A DNA stretch of 64,000 bases from Actinoplanes utahensis (GTDB taxonomy: Bacteria > Actinomycetota > Actinomycetes > Mycobacteriales > Micromonosporaceae): contig NZ_BOMZ01000047.1 in NCBI RefSeq assembly GCF_016862455.1, forward strand, positions 37,283 through 101,282, given 5' to 3'. The notes below the pieces were generated by a model. The model searched no databases, was not told the DNA's origin, and saw only the letters and a list, made by a program, of their open reading frames with translations. This document shows, one piece after another, positions 49,814-57,992 of this stretch. Positions within the stretch are counted from its first letter, which is position 1, and each line of letters opens with the position of its first letter. The translations under genes were made by a program, and so were the position numbers.

Positions 49814-50866
49814 TCATCGTGGGTCCTGCCCGGAGCGCGGCCGGGCGATGTCCGCCATGGCGCCCAGCGCGGTGGTGCCGGGCACGAAGTAGCCGTCGTG
49901 CCCGTCGACGTCGTCGCACGGCAACGGCCGCGCGCCGAAACCGGGGTCGGAGGGCAACCGCCCGTGCCCGACGCCGAGCACCCGCAGCCCGGGAACCCGG
50001 CGGATCCAGTCGTCCGGAGCGGCGCAGGCCCACACCTCGGCGCCGGTGCGCAGGCCGGCACGGCCGGTGACGCCCATGCCGGGGCTGCCGATCGCGACCA
50101 GATCGGTGACCTGCGAGCTCAGCCCGGGTGCGGCGAGCCCGGCGACCGTGGAGCCGTAACTGTGGCCGACCACGGCGACCGACCGGTCCGGCCGCCCGAG
50201 CACCAGACCGTCGACGAAACGATCCAGCGCGGCGGCGCCGGCGGCGGCCCGGTCCTCACGGAGGGTGGCGCGGCCCATGCCCTCGGGAGGGTCGTAGCCG
50301 AGCCAGGCCACCACGGCGACCCGGGCGCCGGGATCGGCGGCGAGGACCCGGTCGAACAGCTGCCGGGCCTGCCAGCCGGTGGCCCGCCGCTGCACGCCGC
50401 CGAGCCCGGTGTCGAAGTCGGCCAGCCGGGTGTCCACCCCCGGCACCAGGACCGTCACCCGGTCCGCTGTCTCCAGATCGCCCAGGACCTCGGTGATCAG
50501 ACCGTCGCCACGGTCGTCGAAGGCGAGGATCTGCCGGCCGGCCGACTGCGGGAACCGGGCCTGGTTGGCGGTGTATCGCGAGGCGAGGGGAGCTCCGTCG
50601 AGATTGCCGACGATCGCCGGATAGCGCGTGGTGTAGGCCGCCGCCTGAGCCGGCGTGAGCCGGGTGAAGAAGGCGGCCACCTGCGCCGGTGTGCCGGTGC
50701 GGGGATCGGGCGGGGACAACGGCTCGGCGAGCCAACCGGACAGGCCCGGGACGTCGGCCGCCGGTGCCGGCCGCGTCGGGCCCAGCAGGAGACCACCGAG
50801 CAGGCCGACTCCGGTGAGGACGGTCGCCACCAGGGCGCGACGGGACGTGACCATGACGTTCGGCAT
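49814..50866 (-). CDS. Exported DUF1023 alpha/beta-hydrolase
   Basis: A 350-residue protein with a leader carrying twin Arg (TSRRALVATVLTGVGLLGG). The DUF1023 core has YDPPEGMGRATLREDRAAAG, the nucleophile elbow VVGHSYGST, IGSPGMG and a late His in VDGHDGYF. This fits actinobacterial exported esterase-like hydrolases. The substrate is unknown. ATG 50866 starts at MPNVMVTSRR and 50854 is also possible. It lies upstream of the SigE-family sigma gene in the same direction and divergent from a two-component system. Confidence 0.82.
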   Translation of the reverse strand: MPNVMVTSRRALVATVLTGVGLLGGLLLGPTRPAPAADVPGLSGWLAEPLSPPDPRTGTPAQVAAFFTRLTPAQAAAYTTRYPAIVGNLDGAPLASRYTANQARFPQSAGRQILAFDDRGDGLITEVLGDLETADRVTVLVPGVDTRLADFDTGLGGVQRRATGWQARQLFDRVLAADPGARVAVVAWLGYDPPEGMGRATLREDRAAAGAAALDRFVDGLVLGRPDRSVAVVGHSYGSTVAGLAAPGLSSQVTDLVAIGSPGMGVTGRAGLRTGAEVWACAAPDDWIRRVPGLRVLGVGHGRLPSDPGFGARPLPCDDVDGHDGYFVPGTTALGAMADIARPRSGQDPR

Positions 50867-50999
50867 GCCATTGAGCCTGGTCAACGCGGCGTTCCGGCAC
50901 AGTGGTGCAGGCACTCGAACGATGGTGGGGTTATCCGAACCCGGGAGGGTGTGCTGGCACCCTCGCGGCGGCCCGGCCGGACAGGAGATGCTGTCCGCG

Positions 51000-52217
51000 A
51001 TGAAGAAGATGTTCACCGTTCTGTTCGGGCCCCGATCCCGGCGTGGGCTGGCATACCTGTCGCTCGTGCTCCCGATCGACCTGCTGAGCGCGCTTCTGCT
51101 GCTGCTGGGCGGCCTGGCCGGCACCATCCTGCTGCTGACGCCGCTCGGCGCCTGGCTGCTCGCCGCGATCCTGCGGGCCGCGATCGCCCTGGGCGCGAAG
51201 CGGCGAGGGCTCGCCGCCCGGATGCTCGGCCACCAGGTCCCGGATCCGGTGCGGTCGCCCGCCGACCGGGGGGCCTTCGGCTGGCGGCGGGCCGTCCTCA
51301 GCGACCCGGTCAGCTGGCGGATGCTGGCGTACGTGGTGGTCAAACCACCGGTGGCGGTCCTGTCGCTGGGGCTGGCCGGCGGCTTCTACGCGTACGCCCT
51401 GATCGCGCTGATCTACCTGCCGTTCTACCCCGGCCCGTTCGACAACGAGTCGCTGGCGATCATGGTGACCAGCGTCATCCTGCTGCTGCTCGGCCCATGG
51501 ATGCTGCGTGCCGTGCTGACGCTGGAGCGGCTGCTGATCCGCGGACTGCTCGGTCCGACCCGGTCCAGCCAGCGGATACGGGACCTGCGGGATTCCCGGG
51601 ACCGTGCGGTGATCGACGCCGACGTCACCCTGCGGCGCATCGAGCGCGACCTGCACGACGGCGCCCAGGCGCGGCTGATCGGCGTCGGGATGCATCTGGC
51701 GATGGTTCGCGAGCTGGTCTCCGCGCAGGCGCCGCCGCACCAGGTGGTGGCGGCCGTCGACACGGCACAGCACACCCTCGCCACCGCGGTCGCCGAGCTG
51801 CGCGACCTGGTGCGGGGCATCCATCCGCCGGTGCTGGACAACGGGCTGGAGGCGGCGCTGGCCACCGTCTCGGCGGGCAGCCCCGTGCCGGTGACCGTGG
51901 AGATCGACCTGCCCCGCCGGCCCCCGCCGGCGTTGGAGAGCATCGCCTACTTCACGGTGTGCGAGCTGCTCACCAACGCGGGGCGGCACAGCGGGGCGAG
52001 CCGGGCTACGATCCGTGTCGATCTTCGTGACGAGGTTCTGTGCCTGCGGGTCGGCGACGACGGGCGGGGCGGCGCTCACCAGCGTGCCGGTGGGGGACTG
52101 GCCGGTCTGACCGAGCGGATCCGGGTGGTCGACGGGGAGTTGTCGATCGACAGCCCACCGGGCGGCCCGACCTCCGTCACGGTCGAGATCCCGTGCCCGG
52201 CACCGGAGAGGCCCTGA
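51000..52217 (+). CDS. Sensor histidine kinase (PF13796 sensor + HisKA_3)
   Basis: A 405-residue kinase. Residues about 15-205 form a membrane sensor domain with four spans (LVLPIDLLSALLLLLGGLAG first). The dimerisation/phospho-acceptor helix is RRIERDLHDGAQARLIGVGM with His about 219. The HATPase part has CELLTNAGRHSGASR, GDDGRGG and GGGLAGLTERI. It passes phosphate to the response regulator encoded 7 bp downstream. ATG 51000 has AGGAG 12 nt upstream, and ATG 50988 sits directly on it. Signal unknown. Confidence 0.87.
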   Translation: MKKMFTVLFGPRSRRGLAYLSLVLPIDLLSALLLLLGGLAGTILLLTPLGAWLLAAILRAAIALGAKRRGLAARMLGHQVPDPVRSPADRGAFGWRRAVLSDPVSWRMLAYVVVKPPVAVLSLGLAGGFYAYALIALIYLPFYPGPFDNESLAIMVTSVILLLLGPWMLRAVLTLERLLIRGLLGPTRSSQRIRDLRDSRDRAVIDADVTLRRIERDLHDGAQARLIGVGMHLAMVRELVSAQAPPHQVVAAVDTAQHTLATAVAELRDLVRGIHPPVLDNGLEAALATVSAGSPVPVTVEIDLPRRPPPALESIAYFTVCELLTNAGRHSGASRATIRVDLRDEVLCLRVGDDGRGGAHQRAGGGLAGLTERIRVVDGELSIDSPPGGPTSVTVEIPCPAPERP

Positions 52218-52224
52218 CCGACAC

Positions 52225-52869
52225 ATGCGCATCGTCATCGCCGAGGACTCCGCGATCCTCCGCGAAGGTCTCGCCCAGCTGCTCACCGTCCGCGGGCACG
52301 AGGTGCTGGCCGCCGTCGTGGACGTGCCGGCGCTGTTCGAGGCGGTCACCGCCGATCCGCCGGACGTGGCGATCGTCGACATCCGGTTGCCGCCGAGCCA
52401 CCGCGACGAGGGACTGCGGGCGGCGGTCCGGCTGCGCCGGGAGTTTCCCGGCACCGGGGTGATGATCTTCTCGCAGTACGTGGAGACGGCCTTCGTCGCC
52501 GAGTTGCTCGCCGGTGGCTCCGAGGGGGTGGGTTACCTGCTCAAGGAACGGGTGGTCCAGCTCGACGACTTCATCGACGCGCTGCACCGGGTGGCGGCCG
52601 GCGGCACCGCCCTGGACCCGGACGTGGTCACCCAGCTGTTCGGCCGCAGCCGGCACCGCGACCTGCTCGCCGAGCTCACCCCGCGGGAGCGCGAGGTGCT
52701 GGCCCTGATGGCGCAGGGCCGCACCAACACGGCGATCGCCGGAGCGATCCGGGTGTCCGAGCGGGCGGTGGAGAAGCACATCGGCAACATCTTCACGAAG
52801 TTCGACCTGCCGCCGTCCGACGCCGACCACCGCCGGGTACTGGCCGTGATCCGTTACCTGCAGAACTGA
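52225..52869 (+). CDS. NarL/LuxR-type response regulator
   Basis: A 214-residue regulator. The receiver domain carries the acidic pocket IAEDSAIL, the phospho-acceptor Asp52 in VAIVDIRLPP and Lys in YLLKERV. The LuxR helix-turn-helix is LTPREREVLALMAQGRTNTA to SERAVEKHIGNIFTKFDL. Partner of the histidine kinase just upstream. Targets are unknown, with the divergent DUF1023 operon and the convergent Vps62-like gene as near candidates. Confidence 0.9.
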   Translation: MRIVIAEDSAILREGLAQLLTVRGHEVLAAVVDVPALFEAVTADPPDVAIVDIRLPPSHRDEGLRAAVRLRREFPGTGVMIFSQYVETAFVAELLAGGSEGVGYLLKERVVQLDDFIDALHRVAAGGTALDPDVVTQLFGRSRHRDLLAELTPREREVLALMAQGRTNTAIAGAIRVSERAVEKHIGNIFTKFDLPPSDADHRRVLAVIRYLQN

Positions 52870-52877
52870 GGTCGCCC

Positions 52878-52931
52878 GCCGCGCGGAGGGCGGTTCAGCC
52901 GGTGGTGTCGCCGCGCGGAGGGCGGTTCAGC
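52878..52931. repeat. 22-bp direct duplication at convergent gene ends
   Basis: GCCGCGCGGAGGGCGGTTCAG is repeated at 52878 and 52910 (22 bp each, 32 bp apart). The second copy includes the stop codon of the Vps62-like gene, so the gene end was duplicated downstream of itself. Confidence 0.8.
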
Positions 52932-54762
52932 GGCGGGTCGCCTCGCGGACGTTGACCAGCAGCACCAGCAGGGCGGAGGCGAAGAAGGTGAAGGTCAGCA
53001 CGTAGAGGCCGTCGAGCCAGAGGAACGCCAGCGCCAGCACGGCGACGCAGGCCAGCAGCAGGCGCAGCATGACGGCCAGCAGTTTGCCCCGGACGAAACC
53101 CTCCACAAGCAGCAGGACCAGCAGCAGCCCCAGGGCGGTCTCCTGGCCGGAGAAGGACAGCCCGGAGAACGACCGCGGCGACACCACCGCACCGATCGCC
53201 AGCAGGATCAGCGGGGTGCTCAGCACCGACCACCACGACCGGGCCCGGCCGAGGAAACCGGCGGTCTGTTCCAGCGGCAGGCGGCGATGCAACAGGTGGG
53301 TGTGCGGGTGCTGCGGAGGCAGGGGTACGGCGTTGGCCGCGCGATGCAGCTCGTCGGCCAGCCGGGTGCGTTCCATCCGCAGGTCGAGCAGCTTCTCCTC
53401 CTGTGGGGCGAGGGCGCGTACCTCCGGGGACGAGGCGGGCAGGCCGGCCGCCGCCACCGTCAGGTCCTGGCGCAGCTCGGCGATCTCGGTGTCCAGCCGG
53501 GCGAGGAGGTCGCGGTCCTTCTGGGTACGCAGTTCGACGAGCCGCTGTTCGGCGGCGGTGTCGGGGACGACCTTCGCCAGCCCGGCCCAGCCCACCGGAT
53601 CGGCCCACGCCTGCCGGACCGTGCCGTCCCGGCCGTATCGGGGCCCGGCCGGTCCGCGTTCGCCGCCGAGCCGGTCCCTGGTGTCGCGTCCCCACAGCCC
53701 GCGGTAGTCGCGTACCCAGGGTGTCTCGTCGTCGATGAGCACCGGATTCCATTGCTCGGGTTGTCCCGGGCCGACCGCGCGGCCGTCGCCGCGGGCGTAG
53801 TCCACGTACGGGATCCCGACGATCCGCTGGTCCTCCGCGGACCACGGAGCCAGCAGCCGCGCCGACCAGCGCAGCGCGTCGACCAGCCCGCGCAGCCGCG
53901 GCGGCCGGACCGTGATCAGGTAGTCGCCGGGCAGGTACGCCCCGGAGTGCGAGCCCGCGCCCACGAACACCACCGGATGCCGGCCGCCGTCCACGGTCAG
54001 GTCCGGGTCGTCCCACCGCCGCCGCAGGTCGTCGCCGACCTCGTCGTGGGCGGAGAACACCACCCAGGACGGCGCCGGCAGCCGGCCGTCGGTGAACCCG
54101 TTGGCGTCGACGAAGACGGTCACCTGCTCCCAGTCGCCCTCGTGCTCGTTGACCCCGCCGAACGCCGACCGCCAGTTGTTGAAGCTGTAGAAGAACCAGT
54201 ACTGGCAGACGATCCACGGGTCGTCGCGCAGCACCCGCCCGTAGTAGGTGGGTCGGGGCGTGTCGAGGTGGTCGCGCTGGAGCAGGAACGACCGGGCCGC
54301 GCTGCCGCCCGGGACACTGCCCCGGAACAGCAGCGAGAACCGGTTGAGCGTGTCGACGAGCCGGGCGGTGAGACCGACCGACGCCAGCCGGCTGGACCGT
54401 TTGAGGTGGGGCGGACGGTCCCGCAGCGGGATGTGCGCGTGTTTCTCGCCGGTCCCGATGCCGGACAGCGAGAAGCCCAGGCCCTGCTCGGCCCCCCCGG
54501 CCGCGGCGAGCGTGTCCAGGCACAGGTCACCGGGCCCGGCGACCTGGAGCGGGCTGGAGCCGGGGTCGTTGCGCCACAGGCTGGCGTGCCGCACATAGTG
54601 TTCGACCGAGACGGGAAAGAAGTACTCACCCTCGGTGAATCTGGCCACCGGCTCGTACGCGCGCAGCAACCGCAGGTCGTCTCCGCTTCCCACCGCCCGC
54701 TGCATCCTTCCCGCGCCCCCGTCCGATACGTGGCGTGAGCCGAGATTATCCGGATCGGTCAT
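52927..54762 (-). CDS. Vps62-like (DUF946) protein with C-terminal membrane helices
   Basis: A 611-residue protein. Residues about 40-330 resemble the Vps62/DUF946 fold, with CQYWFFYSFNNW, the hallmark HEGDWEQVTVFVD, VVFSAHDEVG and HPVVFVGAGSHSGAY. In fungi and plants this domain is found in vacuolar and wall-linked proteins. In bacteria its role is unknown. A helical stretch (about 420-490, TEIAELRQDLTVAAAGLPAS and RMERTRLADELHRAAN) looks coiled-coil. Four membrane helices (about 530-605) end the protein. An alternative start is ATG at 54705. It converges with the response regulator gene. Confidence 0.75.
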   Translation of the reverse strand: MTDPDNLGSRHVSDGGAGRMQRAVGSGDDLRLLRAYEPVARFTEGEYFFPVSVEHYVRHASLWRNDPGSSPLQVAGPGDLCLDTLAAAGGAEQGLGFSLSGIGTGEKHAHIPLRDRPPHLKRSSRLASVGLTARLVDTLNRFSLLFRGSVPGGSAARSFLLQRDHLDTPRPTYYGRVLRDDPWIVCQYWFFYSFNNWRSAFGGVNEHEGDWEQVTVFVDANGFTDGRLPAPSWVVFSAHDEVGDDLRRRWDDPDLTVDGGRHPVVFVGAGSHSGAYLPGDYLITVRPPRLRGLVDALRWSARLLAPWSAEDQRIVGIPYVDYARGDGRAVGPGQPEQWNPVLIDDETPWVRDYRGLWGRDTRDRLGGERGPAGPRYGRDGTVRQAWADPVGWAGLAKVVPDTAAEQRLVELRTQKDRDLLARLDTEIAELRQDLTVAAAGLPASSPEVRALAPQEEKLLDLRMERTRLADELHRAANAVPLPPQHPHTHLLHRRLPLEQTAGFLGRARSWWSVLSTPLILLAIGAVVSPRSFSGLSFSGQETALGLLLVLLLVEGFVRGKLLAVMLRLLLACVAVLALAFLWLDGLYVLTFTFFASALLVLLVNVREATRR

Positions 54763-54880
54763 CTCACTCGCCGGGTGTATGGACGTCAGCTTGGCTGGTG
54801 ACTATAGTCGAGTGCGGGGCGCCTCGTTCGGTGCAAGTTGCAGTTTCAGGCTTCCCTCCGGCCCCGGGGGGATACATAGG

Positions 54881-55729
54881 ATGCAAGCCGAAGCGGTGGA
54901 GGTGACGGTGGCGGAGTCGGGCGCGTGGGTGCCGGAGGGCGTCGACATCACCGTGCCGAACGCCTCGCGGGTCTACGACTACGCCCTGGGTGGCGTGCAC
55001 AACTTCACCGTCGACCGTGAGTTCTGGCATCAGACCGAGCGGGTGTTCCCCGAGGCCCGCATGGTCGCCCGGGCGAACCGGGCCTTCCTGGGCCGGGCCG
55101 TCCGGTGGTTGATGGAGGAGCGGGGTGTCACCCAGTTCCTGGACATCGGCTCCGGCATCCCGACCCTGGGCAACGTGCACGAGGCCGCCCAGGAGATCGA
55201 CCCGCGGGCCCGGGTGGTCTATGTCGACATCGACCCGATCGCGGTGGAGCAGAGCCGGAGCCTGCTGCGCGGCAACCCCGGCGCCCGGGCGGTTCGCGGC
55301 GATCTGCGGGAGCCGGAGGTGCTCCTCTCCGACTCGCGCCTGCAGGATTTCCTGGATTTCTCCCGGCCGATCGGGGTGCTGATGGTGGCGGTGCTGCAGT
55401 TCGTGCCGGACGCCGCCGACCCTCGATCGATCATCTCGCGGATCGGGGCCGCGCTGGCGTCCGGCAGCCACCTGGTGCTGTCGCACACGGGTCCGGAGAC
55501 GACCGCGGAGAGGCGAGAGCGGCAGGAGCGGGTGCGACAGCTGTATGAGCAGACGCCGACCCCGCTGGTCATTCGTGACCGGCGGCGACTGCTGGACCTG
55601 ATCGACGACTCGTTCGAGGTGGTCGAGCCGGGTGTGGTCACCGCCGAGCAGTGGCGGCCCGACTCGGAGGAGGCCGCCGAGATCCCTCCGCAGCCGACCG
55701 CTCTGGCGGTGGTGGCCCGCCGCGTCTGA
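54881..55729 (+). CDS. SAM-dependent methyltransferase (PF04672/DUF574 type)
   Basis: A 282-residue protein of the actinobacterial S-adenosyl methyltransferase family. The start VPNASRVYDYALGGVHNFTVD is typical, and the SAM-binding motif I is FLDIGSGIPTLGNVH, with VVYVDIDPIAV next. Despite wide occurrence the substrates are unknown. The ATG at 54881 opens the conserved part. The longer upstream frame is antisense to the next gene's promoter and is rejected. Divergent from the Vps62-like gene. Confidence 0.87.
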   Translation: MQAEAVEVTVAESGAWVPEGVDITVPNASRVYDYALGGVHNFTVDREFWHQTERVFPEARMVARANRAFLGRAVRWLMEERGVTQFLDIGSGIPTLGNVHEAAQEIDPRARVVYVDIDPIAVEQSRSLLRGNPGARAVRGDLREPEVLLSDSRLQDFLDFSRPIGVLMVAVLQFVPDAADPRSIISRIGAALASGSHLVLSHTGPETTAERRERQERVRQLYEQTPTPLVIRDRRRLLDLIDDSFEVVEPGVVTAEQWRPDSEEAAEIPPQPTALAVVARRV

Positions 55730-55975
55730 GCCCTCTGTGGTGGCGCCTCTCCGGGCCGACGAGTCACTCGAGCGGGTGGATTTTCGTGTCCCCGTAACTT
55801 TCTCCGTCGTGATCCGTTGCCGGGCCGAGCTGCGCATATCGTGTAGATGATCTTGAACGTATACCGTAGCGACGGCGGCGCTTCAAGCCGTGGCGGCGGC
55901 ACACCTTCAGGGGGCACAGTTTTCGACGGCTCGCCACACCGGGTGCGCGGCCGTGGACTGTGAGGGGACCGCCTC

Positions 55976-57935
55976 ATGACACACGCGGTCAGCAGTACCG
56001 ACGAACCATCATTGAACGCGCTGGCCCAGAGGTTGCTGCGAGTGATCGCGGAAGCCGGCTGGGTGCCCGGGCGACGGGACCGGCCGCTCGCCGCGGTACG
56101 GGACGTGCTGCGGCAACTCGTGTGCGCTGTCGAGTCCGAGCCGTTCGAGCCCGAGCCCGGCCGGCGCGCCGGGGTGCAGCTGGTCAAGGTCCGGATGGCG
56201 GATCCGCGCGTGCTCGGCGCCGCGGTCCGGCTGCTCGCCGACCGGCTCCCGGCCCTGTTCCCGAGTGACGGCTCCACGAGCGGCCGAGAACGTGACGGCT
56301 CCACGAGCGGCCGGCAACGTGACGGCTTCGCGAGCGGCCGGCAACGTGACGGCTCCACGAGCGGCCGGCAAGGTGACGGCTCCACGAGCGGCCGAGAACG
56401 TGACGGCTCCACGGGCGACCGGCAACGTGACGGCTTCGTGGGCGACCGGGGAGCCGTCACCGAGCGGGTGCTGCGGGTGCTGGAACAGATGATCAACGGG
56501 TTCGGGGCGGCGCTGCGCGACACCGCGATGCGCGCCGGTGACGACATGCACCGGGCGATACGCCTGGCCTGGGAGAACGAGAAGGCGATGCTGGAGATCG
56601 AGCTGCAGCACGCGCGGCTGCACGACCCGGTCACCCATCTGCCGAACCGCAACTACCTGCGCGAGCAGTTGCGCCGGACCATCGAGGCCGCCGGGGGACA
56701 CGCAGCGGATCGGGATGGTCCTGTTGCGGGTCGACGACTTCACCGATCTCAACGACGCGCTCGGCCACGCCCACGGCGACGACATGTTGGCCGCGATCGG
56801 CGCCCGCCTGCGTGAACTCGTCCGGGAGTGGACCGTCCCGGTCCCGCCACGCCGCGCGGAGCTGGGTGAGGGCGGCGGCCGCCACCTGCTCGCCCATCTC
56901 GGCGGGGAGCAGTTCGTGCTGGTGGTGACCGGCACCGACGCCGACGAGATGCGCAAGATCGCGGAGCGGGCCCGGCAGGTGCTGCGGACCGTGGTGCTGC
57001 CCTCCGTGGACGGTTATGAGCTGCGAATCCGTACCAGCGCCGGGATCGTCGAAGGGTCCGCCGGCAGCCGGACCGGCCCGGACGCGTGGCTGTGCGACGC
57101 GCATCGGGCGCTGGCCTGGGCGCACCGGGACCAGCGGGGCGCGGTGGTCTTCGACGAGCGGCGGGCGGGTCAGGACATCGTCCGGCACCGGCTGGCCGCG
57201 GCGATGCCCGCCGCCCTGGAACGCGGCGAGTTCGAGCCGTACTTCCAGCCGATCGTGCGGATGAGCGAGGGCGCGGTGATTGGTGTGGAGGCGCTGGCCC
57301 GCTGGTGGCGTCCCGGAATCGGCCTGGTCAACCCGCAGGAGTTCATCACCCCGGCGGAGAAGACCGGACTGATCGTTCCGCTGGACCGCACCATGCTGGA
57401 GCAGGCCTGCCGGCAGGGCGCCGCCTGGCGCCGGCAGGGTCACGACCTGCTGATCAGCGCGAACGTCTCCGGTTTTCATCTCGGCGATCCGGGGCTGACC
57501 GCGGTGGTCACCGCGCTGCTCGACGACACCGGACTGCCCGCGGAGTCCCTGCAACTGGAGATCACCGAGAGCGCGGACGTCGATCAGCACCTCGCCGTGC
57601 TGGCGGAGCTCGACGAGATGGACATCCGGCTGGCACTCGACGACTTCGGCACCGGCTACGCCGGCCTCGCCTCGCTGTCGGCCCTGCCCGTGACCACCGT
57701 CAAACTGGCCGCGAAGTTGGTCCGGGCCCTGGACGACCCCGACGACGCGGCGGCCGCCGCGGTCGTCAAGCACATGATCAAGCTGTGTCACGAGCTGAAC
57801 ATCACCGTCGTCGCCGAGGGCGTCGAGACCGAGCGGCAGGACGAGCAGCTGAACCGGATGGGCTGCGACTACGGGCAGGGATTCCTGTACGGCCGCCCCG
57901 ACCCGGCCGATGTCGTCACCCGGCGGCGGCTGTAG
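55976..57935 (+). pseudogene. GGDEF-EAL protein gene broken by a +1 frameshift
   Basis: Two frames together encode one protein. Frame one (from ATG 55976) gives an N-terminal helical region, seven 9-residue repeats and the start of the GGDEF domain (HDPVTHLPNRNYLREQLRR). At the run of five G (56693-56697) the rest of GGDEF continues one frame over (RIGMVLLRVDDFTDLNDALG), followed by a full EAL domain to 57935. Removing one G restores continuity. The GGDEF active site is GGEQF rather than GG(D/E)EF, so cyclase activity is doubtful. EAL keeps VEALARW, LQLEITES, LALDDFGTGYAGL and AEGVETE, as in active c-di-GMP phosphodiesterases. It may be a mutation, a sequencing error or a programmed shift. 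Confidence 0.8.
56267..56455 (+). repeat. 27-bp in-frame tandem repeat, seven copies
   Basis: Seven contiguous 27-bp units start at 56267, 56294, 56321, 56348, 56375, 56402 and 56429, encoding variants of DGSTSGRER (DGSTSGRQR, DGFASGRQR, DGSTGDRQR). They lie in the region just before the GGDEF domain and keep the frame. Confidence 0.92.
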
Positions 57936-57952
57936 CCGTACCACCGGCAAAA

Positions 57953-57980
57953 GGAGGCGGCCCGCAAGCGGACCGCCTCC
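57953..57980. terminator. Hairpin between the convergent GGDEF-EAL and ACC genes
   Basis: GGAGGCGG (57953-57960) pairs with CCGCCTCC (57973-57980), with a partly paired GC-rich interior. It is 18 nt after the EAL stop and 13 nt from the ACC stop, so it can serve both. Confidence 0.65.
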
Positions 57981-57992
57981 CGTGCGGATCGT

